From NCBI GenBank assembly GCA_025933895.1, contig JAICZB010000161.1, positions 1-6,180 of the forward strand: a stretch of 6,180 nucleotides of DNA, in the 5' to 3' direction. The translations under genes and the position numbers were made by a program. This document shows positions 1-4,646 of the stretch, piece by piece. The notes under the pieces were generated by a model that ran no database searches, was not told the origin of the DNA, and saw nothing but the letters and a program-made list of their open reading frames with translations. This DNA is from Thermoleophilia bacterium. Lineage in GTDB: Bacteria > Actinomycetota > Thermoleophilia > Gaiellales > Gaiellaceae. Every line of letters starts with the position of its first letter. Position 1 is the stretch's first letter.

Positions 1-105
1 CATCCCGAGCACGCGGTCGACCCGCTACTCGGGTCGGACGACGGCGCGCTGATCCTCGCCTCGCTCGTCGACGCCGCCCGCGAGCGCGTGCTGGCCGCGA
101 TCTAA
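1..105 (+). CDS. C-terminal fragment of an unidentified protein
   Basis: This frame is open from the first base to a TAA stop at 103-105 and gives 34 residues, ending in SLVDAARERVLAAI. The amphipathic, alanine- and arginine-rich end looks like a C-terminal helix, and codon use is strongly G/C-ending as in the rest of the window. I do not recognise the family from so short a piece. The gene is convergent with the small minus-strand gene that follows, and the two stop codons overlap by 4 bp (CTAA at 102-105). The start and most of the protein lie left of the window. It is judged real because its frame and stop fit the packed convergent layout seen elsewhere here. Confidence 0.55.
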   Translation, partial: HPEHAVDPLLGSDDGALILASLVDAARERVLAAI

Positions 106-368
106 GAGCCCAGTCCGAGAGTCTCCGCGAGCGTCGGGTGCTTGGCGAGGGCGGCTTTGAGCCGTCCGATGTCTCGTTCCCTGAGGGTCACCGGCCCGCG
201 CGTGCCGCCGCCCGCCCCTGCGTACGAGAAGCGAACGAGCCGCTCCCCTTTCGCCGTCTCGAGCAGCTGCACCTTCGACGCGAACCGCTTGCTCCCGGCC
301 TGTTGCGGGACGGTCAACTCCTCGACGAGTTCCGCCGGTCCCCACGGTGTCGCCGCCCTCGTCGCCAT
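102..368 (-). CDS. Small hypothetical protein, 88 aa
   Basis: An ATG start at 366-368 and a TAG stop at 102-104 give 88 residues. The N-terminal half (ELVEELTVPQQAGSKRFASK) is followed by a probable beta pair around residues 33-50 (VQLLETAKGERLVRFSYAG), a glycine-rich turn, and a helix around 63-76 (LRERDIGRLKAALAK). There is no signal peptide or membrane segment, so it is probably cytoplasmic. The strand-turn-strand-helix order faintly recalls small nucleic-acid-binding folds such as PC4, but I cannot assign a family. There is no Shine-Dalgarno sequence before the ATG. A TAGCGT hexamer lies 7 nt upstream of the ATG (376-381), which suggests a leaderless mRNA. A strong hairpin lies just upstream at 388-413. 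Function unknown. Confidence 0.6.
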   Translation of the reverse strand: MATRAATPWGPAELVEELTVPQQAGSKRFASKVQLLETAKGERLVRFSYAGAGGGTRGPVTLRERDIGRLKAALAKHPTLAETLGLGS

Positions 369-375
369 GCCGAGG

Positions 376-381
376 ACGCTA
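376..381 (-). promoter_or_regulatory. Possible -10 element of the 88-aa gene
   Basis: Read on the minus strand this is TAGCGT, which fits the TANNNT core of a -10 element. Seven bases separate it from the ATG at 368, so transcription would begin at or next to the start codon. I see no good -35 at 16-19 nt, only the right arm and loop of the 388-413 palindrome. It rests on a weak motif plus the lack of a Shine-Dalgarno sequence. Confidence 0.3.
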
Positions 382-387
382 GCCGGA

Positions 388-413
388 AAGGCGTGACGAC
401 ACCGTCACGCCTT
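388..413 (-). terminator. Perfect 11-bp hairpin: terminator or operator
   Basis: The arms AAGGCGTGACG (388-398) and CGTCACGCCTT (403-413) are perfectly complementary around a 4-nt loop. Skipping one bulged A adds two more pairs. The element lies 20 nt after the stop of the secreted-protein gene and 20 nt before the ATG of the next gene on the same strand. As RNA on the minus strand it is followed only by a short TTTCC, so it is a poor classical intrinsic terminator but a stable stem. The symmetric core GTGACG-N4-CGTCAC could also be an operator for the 88-aa gene. Terminator is slightly preferred because of its position after a stop codon. Confidence 0.5.
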
Positions 414-433
414 CCTGGCCGGGGCTGGGAGGA

Positions 434-1060
434 TCAGCCGAGCTTGGCGATTCGGGGGTCGAGATAGACGTCGTCGACCTGCCAGCTTCCCGACCTCGCC
501 TGTGAGGTGAGCCGGACCTGGGCGGTCGACGTCAGGAGAGGGAGCGCCAGCGCCGACAGCACCTTTTGCGTGGGCTTCCAGCTCGAGTAGCCGGCCGGCG
601 AAAAGCTGCCGAAGTTGAGCAGGCCGGTCAGGTTGCCGGTGAGCCCGCGGAAGTACACCTGGACGTGAAGCGAACCGTTGGCGCCGGCGCTGCGCGCGAA
701 GAAGCGGAGCCACGGGTCGAGCAGGCTGACCGGCAGCGGCGAGCTCAGCGCGGAGGCGCCCGGCCCGAGTTGGAGAGCGTGGCTGCCGGGGCCCGACACG
801 TGCCACGGCTCGTTCGCCGCGACGACCGGGGCGCTGCCGCTCAGCTTCCACCCGGTGCTGCCGCTCTCGAAGCCGAGGTTCGGGAAGGCGCAGTACGCGC
901 CGCCGTCGCCCCAGGGTGTGAACGGATGGCTCGTCGCGCCACAGGACGGGAGGAGCCCGAGCAACCCCCTCGGAGTCCCGGCGGACGCTGCCGGAATCGA
1001 AACGACGGCGGCAGCCACGATCGCCGCCGACATGCACCACAGACGCCTAGTACCCCTCAT
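434..1060 (-). CDS. Secreted beta-sandwich-like protein of a probable Thermoleophilia family, 208 aa
   Basis: I chose the ATG at 1058-1060 because a GAGG Shine-Dalgarno sequence sits 6 nt upstream and because it places a textbook signal peptide at the N-terminus. That peptide has a basic start (MRGTRRLW), a hydrophobic core (AAIVAAAVVSIP) and a likely cut after ASA at residue 27. A longer frame from a GTG at 1127-1129 would put 23 polar residues before it. The mature protein carries HPFTPWGD (45-52), NLGFE (61-65), GW.LSG (70-75), NEPW (83-86), RFFAR (119-123) and SWQVDDVYLDP (192-202), plus two cysteines (C40, C57) that may form a disulfide. I recall this arrangement from many secreted proteins of Solirubrobacterales-type genomes. 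The strand-rich composition suggests a carbohydrate-binding-like jelly roll, but no catalytic residues or ligand are evident. It appears to be exported and monocistronic. Confidence 0.8.
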   Translation of the reverse strand: MRGTRRLWCMSAAIVAAAVVSIPAASAGTPRGLLGLLPSCGATSHPFTPWGDGGAYCAFPNLGFESGSTGWKLSGSAPVVAANEPWHVSGPGSHALQLGPGASALSSPLPVSLLDPWLRFFARSAGANGSLHVQVYFRGLTGNLTGLLNFGSFSPAGYSSWKPTQKVLSALALPLLTSTAQVRLTSQARSGSWQVDDVYLDPRIAKLG

Positions 1061-1213
1061 TGGAAACCTCGTCAGAGCCGCAGGAACAGTGCGCTCACTC
1101 TGGATCGGCGCGAACCGCTCGACAATCACTCCGCCGGGGGGCTTCCTTCACTCGAACGAGGGTTCTCGCGCTCGAGCTCAAGCACCCCCGGCAGGTGTGC
1201 CGATCTTGGGTGA
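1061..1213. promoter_or_regulatory. Divergent intergenic region with weak promoter candidates
   Basis: These 153 bp separate the starts of the secreted-protein gene (minus) and the HD-GYP gene (plus), so promoters for both should lie here. For the minus gene, TTGTCG (1120-1125) and CAGAGT (1097-1102) are spaced by 17 bp and would give a leader of about 30 nt. This is a plausible but imperfect sigma-70-type pair. For the plus gene the only nearby hexamer is GATCTT at 1202-1207, 6 nt before the GTG, with no convincing -35. A short CTCG-AA-CGAG dyad (1151-1160) is also present. I see no small gene here. Confidence 0.35.
1067..1070 (-). promoter_or_regulatory. Ribosome binding site deciding the start at 1060
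   Basis: On the minus strand this reads GAGG and lies 6 nt upstream of the ATG at 1058-1060. It is the main reason to prefer that start over the in-frame GTG at 1127-1129, and it agrees with the signal peptide beginning at that ATG. Confidence 0.55.
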
Positions 1214-2530
1214 GTGACCGAGGCAATCGCGGGGACGCCCGCACGCACAACCGACGACGCCGTTCTCGCGATCACACGCGAGAGCGAGTCCCAGCACCTG
1301 GCGCACACGGGCCGGACCGGCCTGCTCGCGGCCGGTTTCGTCGCCGTCGCGCTCACGGCGCTCCTGCTGCCGGCGCACCGGCCTCTCTCGCTCGTCGCCC
1401 TCGTCAGCTCGGTCGCCGCCTACGCGATCACGTCGCGCGTCGAGGTCGAGTTCCCCGGCTTCTACGCGATCCCGACGGAGGCGATCTTCGTCGTGATGTG
1501 GTTCGTCCTCCCGCTGCCCACTCTCCCCCTCGCCGTCTGCGCGGCGACGCTCCTGGGTCGGTTGCCCGACGTCGCGCGCGGCAAGATGCCGCCCGACCGG
1601 CTCGCGATCACGATCGGCTCGTGCTGGTACAGCGTCGGCCCGGCGCTCGTCCTCTACCTCGCGGGGACGAGCATGCCGCGGTGGGGCGATGCGCCGGTCT
1701 ACCTCGCGGCGATCGCGGCGCAGTTCGTCTTCGACTTCGTGCCGACCTTCGCCCTGCAGCGCTCCGTCGTGCCGGTCTCGCTGCGCGACGACCTCCGGAG
1801 CGCGGTACTCGTCTACGGCTTCGATCTCGTGCTCGCGCCGCTCGGCCTCCTGGCGGCCTTTCCCGCGTATCGCCATCCGGCGGCGCTCCTGTTGCTGATG
1901 CCGATGGTGCTGATCGTCGCCCACGTCGGGCGCGAACGCCAGGAGAAGAACGACAAGGTGCTCGAGCTGAAGGACGCCTACCAGGGGACGACGTACCTGC
2001 TCGGGGACATGATCGAAGCGGACGACGCATACACCGGCGAGCACAGCCGGGACGTCGTCGAGCTCGTCCTCTCCGTAGCGGAGCGGCTCGGCCTCGACGC
2101 CGACGCACAGCGGATGGTGGAGTTCACGGCTCTCCTCCACGACGTCGGGAAGCTGCGGATCCCGAGCGATGTCATCAACAAGCCCGGCCCGCTCGACGAC
2201 GCGGAGCGAGCGCTGATGAACACCCACACCATCCTCGGCCAGGAGATGCTCGAACGCGCCGGCGGACTGCTGGGCGAGGTCGGTCCGTTCGTCCGCTCCT
2301 GCCACGAGCACTGGGACGGGAACGGCTATCCGGACGGACTGGCCGGCGAGGAGATTCCGCTCGTCGCACGCATCGTGTGCACGTGCGACGCCTGGAGCGC
2401 GATGACCACCGACCGCTCGTACCGGAGCGCGCTCTCGCTCGAGGAAGCCACAGCCGAGCTGCAGAGATGCGCCGGCACGCAATTCGATCCGCGGGTCGTG
2501 AACTCGCTCTTGGCAGTCCTCGCGCGCTAA
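1214..2530 (+). CDS. Membrane-bound HD-GYP-type phosphohydrolase, candidate c-di-GMP phosphodiesterase, 438 aa
   Basis: The frame opens with GTG at 1214, directly after an in-frame TGA, so no longer start exists; no well-spaced Shine-Dalgarno sequence is present. Residues 35-237 hold about six or seven hydrophobic segments (near 35-52, 57-73, 89-110, 130-150, 160-180, 197-215, 221-237) and form a membrane sensor domain that I cannot name. A short charged linker (239-255, RERQEKNDKVLELKD) leads into an HD-GYP-like domain at 256-438. Visible residues are H277 (YTGEHSRDVV), the HD pair H309-D310 with K313 (LLHDVGKLRIP), H338, H364-E365 and D368-G371YP (HEHWDGNGYP), and D392 before the MTTDRSYR segment. 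Known HD-GYP enzymes are metal-dependent hydrolases that open cyclic-di-GMP. The first His of the usual HHE motif is Cys (C363), which leaves metal number and activity open. A plain HD-domain signalling hydrolase is the alternative. The gene ends against the permease gene with a 4-bp stop overlap. Confidence 0.85.
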   Translation: MTEAIAGTPARTTDDAVLAITRESESQHLAHTGRTGLLAAGFVAVALTALLLPAHRPLSLVALVSSVAAYAITSRVEVEFPGFYAIPTEAIFVVMWFVLPLPTLPLAVCAATLLGRLPDVARGKMPPDRLAITIGSCWYSVGPALVLYLAGTSMPRWGDAPVYLAAIAAQFVFDFVPTFALQRSVVPVSLRDDLRSAVLVYGFDLVLAPLGLLAAFPAYRHPAALLLLMPMVLIVAHVGRERQEKNDKVLELKDAYQGTTYLLGDMIEADDAYTGEHSRDVVELVLSVAERLGLDADAQRMVEFTALLHDVGKLRIPSDVINKPGPLDDAERALMNTHTILGQEMLERAGGLLGEVGPFVRSCHEHWDGNGYPDGLAGEEIPLVARIVCTCDAWSAMTTDRSYRSALSLEEATAELQRCAGTQFDPRVVNSLLAVLAR

Positions 2531-2538
2531 CGCGCGAG
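2519..2538. terminator. Hairpin whose loop is the overlapping stop codons
   Basis: The arms CTCGCGCG (2519-2526) and CGCGCGAG (2531-2538) are perfect complements. The loop CTAA (2527-2530) holds both the TAA of the HD-GYP gene and, on the other strand, the TAG of the permease gene. Each arm encodes the Leu-Ala-Arg end of one of the two proteins. A symmetric GC-rich stem between convergent genes could stop or stabilise transcripts from both directions, but neither side has a T-tract, so classical intrinsic termination is not shown. Confidence 0.45.
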
Positions 2539-3441
2539 CAGCCCGAAGACGTAGCCGGCTGCTATCGACGCCGCCGGGCCGAGCAGCCAGCCCTGGAGGA
2601 TCGAGAGCAGCGTCGAGAGGTGCACAGTCTCGCGGCCGCGGGCGAATCCGGCACCAGCCATGGCGCCCACGAGCGCCTGGTTCATCGACGTGAAGAAGCC
2701 GAAGGCGACCGCTGCGAGGACGACGCCGGCCTGGACGAGCTGTGCCGCCGTCGCCATCGCCCGGTCGACGTCGACGATCTCGAAGGCGACCCTCCGCAGC
2801 AGCGGCTTTCCCCACGTGAGGACGCCGACCGCAATCCCGGCGCCGCCGACCGCTCCGGCCGCGAGCGGGCCGAAGGTGCCGGTGCCGACGAGCGCCCCGC
2901 TCGCGTTCGAGACGTCGTTGGCGCCCATCGCGAAGGCGGCGCACGCGCCCACGGCGACGAGCACGGACCCGATCCTGCCGCCGAGCGGAAGCCGGTCGAG
3001 GCCGAGCGTCAGGAGGAGGCCGAGGACGATCGCCGCAACGGGCGCGGCGGCCCAGACGCCGATGAGGTGCTCGATCGACGGCCAGCGGACGCCGGTGCCG
3101 CTCGCGAGGGTGACCCCGATGACGCAGAAGACGAGGATCTGGATGGTCGAGGTAGGCATGCGCAACCGGTTGAAGAAGGTCGTGACCGCGAAGGCGACCC
3201 CGATCACGACGACCTGCTGGCTCACCGAAAGCCGCCCATCCGTGAGGCCCGAGCCCACCCTCTTCTCCACCTCGTGGCTCGCGAACGTCGCGCCCACGAG
3301 CGCCAGCGGCGCCATGAGGAGGAGTGCCTGCCACGCGCCGATGGCCCGCAGCGCGTGCGGCATCCCCATCACGGCGCCGGTGTAGTGCGCGCCGATGCTC
3401 CAGGAGAAGCCGACGGCGAGCACGATCAGGAGCGCGGTCAC
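2527..3441 (-). CDS. PiT-type inorganic phosphate/anion permease, 304 aa
   Basis: This is a hydrophobic multi-pass inner-membrane protein of the PiT family, whose members usually import phosphate, often as a metal-phosphate complex coupled to H+ or Na+. The clearest proof is the family signature GANDVSNASGAL at residues 173-184, in the second half. Related repeat elements are RMPTST (94-99) and NQALVGAMAG (254-263). The first half carries SIGAHYTGAVMG (15-26), which lines up with the second signature but lacks its Asn-Asp and second Asn. At 304 aa it is short for the family. The start is the GTG at 3439-3441, which overlaps the HIT gene stop as GTGA. No Shine-Dalgarno sequence is obvious, so translational coupling is likely. 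The frame continues upstream without a stop, but that extension is arginine-rich antisense-like sequence inside the HIT gene. It is the last gene of the operon. The substrate could be phosphate, sulfate or another oxyanion. Confidence 0.8.
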   Translation of the reverse strand: MTALLIVLAVGFSWSIGAHYTGAVMGMPHALRAIGAWQALLLMAPLALVGATFASHEVEKRVGSGLTDGRLSVSQQVVVIGVAFAVTTFFNRLRMPTSTIQILVFCVIGVTLASGTGVRWPSIEHLIGVWAAAPVAAIVLGLLLTLGLDRLPLGGRIGSVLVAVGACAAFAMGANDVSNASGALVGTGTFGPLAAGAVGGAGIAVGVLTWGKPLLRRVAFEIVDVDRAMATAAQLVQAGVVLAAVAFGFFTSMNQALVGAMAGAGFARGRETVHLSTLLSILQGWLLGPAASIAAGYVFGLLAR

Positions 3442-3938
3442 ATCATCGACGCCACGCGCTTCGCCGCCGCGGCCAGCTCCTCGTCGGTCACGTTCGGCAG
3501 GACGTCCTCCCAGATCGGCAGAGCCATCCCCGAGGCCTCGAGCATGCCGAGCGGTCTCGGCAGGAACCAGACGTGGAAGTGGGCGCCGCCGTCGCCCCAG
3601 CGGTAGAGGTGGACGCGCGCGACGTCGCCGAGCGCGAGGATCGCGCGCTCCACGCGGGCCGCGACGCGACCGAAGTCGGCGGCGAGCTCCTCGGGGAGAT
3701 CCGCGAAGGAGTCGACGTGGATGCGGCTCGCCAGCCACACCGCCCCGGGCAGGCTGCCCTGGACCGGAGCGTGCAGCGTCCAGTTGTCGTCCGACCAGAC
3801 CGCGCTCGTCGTCTTGCCGGCGCAGATGGCGCAGGGCGGGCCGCCGGGCTCGCCGCGGCGCGGCGGCTCCGGGATCTGACGGTCGCCCGGATCGCGCGGG
3901 ACGAGCGGCTCGCGATAGGGAAGGGCCATGGTGCTCAT
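3438..3938 (-). CDS. HIT-domain protein with altered histidine triad, 166 aa
   Basis: The ATG at 3936-3938 has a strong AAAGGAG 5 nt upstream. HIT proteins are nucleotide hydrolases or transferases. The order here fits: a CAIC knuckle (C36, C39), a following strand region (SDDNWTLHAP), SRIH (H74), a long helix (79-102), then GGAHFHVWFLPRP (118-130). C36, C39, H74 and H120 match the zinc site seen in several HIT members. H122 aligns with the catalytic middle His of HxHxHxx, but the third His is Trp (W124). The C-terminal part (WEDVLPNVTDEEL) is conserved-looking. No signal peptide or membrane segment is seen, so it should be cytoplasmic. It lies between the regulator (ATGA overlap) and the permease (GTGA overlap). 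The substrate is unknown. Activity on a phosphorylated or nucleotidyl compound related to what the permease moves is an inference only. Confidence 0.8.
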   Translation of the reverse strand: MSTMALPYREPLVPRDPGDRQIPEPPRRGEPGGPPCAICAGKTTSAVWSDDNWTLHAPVQGSLPGAVWLASRIHVDSFADLPEELAADFGRVAARVERAILALGDVARVHLYRWGDGGAHFHVWFLPRPLGMLEASGMALPIWEDVLPNVTDEELAAAAKRVASMM

Positions 3939-4555
3939 GTCGGCTCCTTTCGCCGTTTGCTGGGTCGTGAGGTGACGGGAGCGGTTATGCCGCGCAGGAC
4001 CACGGCGACGACGGTGCTCCTCGCCTCCTCCGCGGGCCACTCGTGGCGCCCACGGAGATGGACGTACGGCCAGGCGGCCATGTTGAACGCGATGTCCGCC
4101 GCGCGGATGACGTCCTCGGCCTCGGGCAGCGAACCGTCGCGCGCGCCCTCGCGCAGGAACTGGATGAACGGGTGCAGGTAGTCGGGCGGCACGCCCGGCG
4201 CCGTGTCCTGATGGAACGCCTCGTCCGTGGCGAGCATCAGCGGCAGGTGCCGGTCGATCAGGTCGCAGAGCGCCTCGAGGCCGCGCGTCAGCCGCTCGAG
4301 CCCGGATCCGGGCGAGGTGAGGATCGGGTACATCGTCTGGCGGAAGTCCTCGGCGAGCTCGCCGACGAGCGCCTCGACCAGCACTTCCCGGGTGAGACCC
4401 TGCCGCCAGAGCGTGGAGCGCGCGCGGCCGCCGATCTCCGCGACGCGCTCGAGCGTCAACCCGGAGAAGCCACGCTCGCGCAGGACGTCGATCGTCGCGC
4501 GGCGCAGCTCCTCGTCGACCGCCGGTCCGGTCTGCTTCTGCGGTGCTGCATTCAT
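3935..4555 (-). CDS. TetR/AcrR-family transcriptional regulator, 206 aa
   Basis: The N-terminal DNA-binding domain (about residues 14-62) reads ELRRATIDVLRERGFSG, then LTLERVAEIGG and ARSTLWRQGLTREVL, which is the three-helix TetR pattern with its helix-turn-helix near 33-52. The rest (about 65-195) is a helical ligand-binding and dimerisation domain with no recognisable ligand signature. It ends in a basic tail (SRPSKRRKEPT). The ATG at 4553-4555 is preferred to the one at 4571-4573 because the latter lies inside the operator and upstream of the predicted transcription start. Length is normal for the family. It is the first gene of the operon, and its TGA overlaps the HIT ATG as ATGA. A perfect palindrome between its -35 and -10 elements makes autorepression likely, so it probably controls the HIT protein and permease as well. 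The inducer is unknown. Confidence 0.88.
   Translation of the reverse strand: MNAAPQKQTGPAVDEELRRATIDVLRERGFSGLTLERVAEIGGRARSTLWRQGLTREVLVEALVGELAEDFRQTMYPILTSPGSGLERLTRGLEALCDLIDRHLPLMLATDEAFHQDTAPGVPPDYLHPFIQFLREGARDGSLPEAEDVIRAADIAFNMAAWPYVHLRGRHEWPAEEARSTVVAVVLRGITAPVTSRPSKRRKEPT
3944..3950 (-). promoter_or_regulatory. Ribosome binding site of the HIT gene
   Basis: On the minus strand this reads AAAGGAG, 5 nt upstream of the ATG at 3936-3938. It lies inside the last codons of the TetR gene (Lys-Glu of RRKEPT). It is the clearest Shine-Dalgarno sequence in the window and sets the HIT start, so longer readings of that frame can be discarded. Confidence 0.8.
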
Positions 4556-4564
4556 CGAACACGA

Positions 4565-4593
4565 ATGTTGCATCCTTGCAACTGCATTGTCAA
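4565..4593 (-). promoter_or_regulatory. Promoter of the TetR-HIT-permease operon
   Basis: On the minus strand a perfect -35 TTGACA (4588-4593) is followed after 17 bp by CAACAT (4565-4570), which keeps the A2, A5 and T6 positions of the -10 consensus. The predicted transcription start, about 6-7 nt further on, falls near 4558, only a few bases before the ATG at 4553-4555. No Shine-Dalgarno sequence lies there, so the mRNA would be leaderless or nearly so. Confidence 0.6.
4567..4582. promoter_or_regulatory. Palindromic operator, probable TetR binding site
   Basis: The sequence GTTGCA-TCCT-TGCAAC is a perfect 6-4-6 inverted repeat of 16 bp. It occupies most of the -35/-10 spacer of the operon promoter and runs into the -10 hexamer, so a bound dimer would block RNA polymerase. 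TetR-family proteins commonly bind such short palindromes in front of their own gene. The match of site, position and adjacent regulator is strong circumstantial evidence. Confidence 0.6.
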
Positions 4594-4610
4594 GCTGCGA
4601 GCTGCAGGGC

Positions 4611-4640
4611 TTGTCGTCGCGGCGCGTAACGCGGTACGGT
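4611..4640 (+). promoter_or_regulatory. Possible leaderless promoter of the peptidoglycan-binding gene
   Basis: TTGTCG (4611-4616) and TACGGT (4635-4640) are spaced by 18 bp. The -10-like hexamer ends 6 nt before the ATG at 4647, so transcription would begin at the start codon. There is no Shine-Dalgarno sequence before that ATG, which fits a leaderless mRNA. The motif is modest and the call is tentative. Confidence 0.4.
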
Positions 4641-4646
4641 CACGGC

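Noticed and set aside
85..125. Possible terminator hairpin at the first convergent overlap
   Set aside because: Only a CTGG/CCAG pairing with mismatches inside; not stable enough to report as a feature.
405..1040. Alternative frames over the secreted-protein gene on both strands (to 1217)
   Set aside because: They are arginine-rich shadows. Only the 434-1060 frame has a signal peptide, a Shine-Dalgarno sequence and conserved-looking motifs.
1151..1180. Short dyads in the divergent gap (CTCG-AA-CGAG and GCTCGAGC)
   Set aside because: These are four-base arms and an 8-bp self-complementary word, expected by chance at this GC content and not tied to a promoter that I can define.
1178..3334. 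A 718-codon minus-strand frame antisense to the HD-GYP gene
   Set aside because: It has low-complexity Arg/Asp/Glu-rich content, no motif, no start context, and it covers two recognised genes in other frames.
1060..3606. An 848-codon plus-strand frame across the HD-GYP gene and antisense to the permease and HIT genes
   Set aside because: Its translation is an Arg/Ala/Gly/Asp-rich string with no domain. The HD-GYP frame at 1214-2530 and the PiT frame on the other strand carry clear family motifs. It is a product of high third-position GC.
3441..3738. N-terminal extension of the permease frame
   Set aside because: About 99 extra arginine-rich residues would overlap the HIT gene. The GTGA junction start at 3441 gives a normal permease N-terminus.
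3939..4562. N-terminal extension of the HIT frame through the TetR gene
   Set aside because: A strong AAAGGAG precedes the ATG at 3938, and the upstream part is an out-of-frame copy of the TetR coding sequence.
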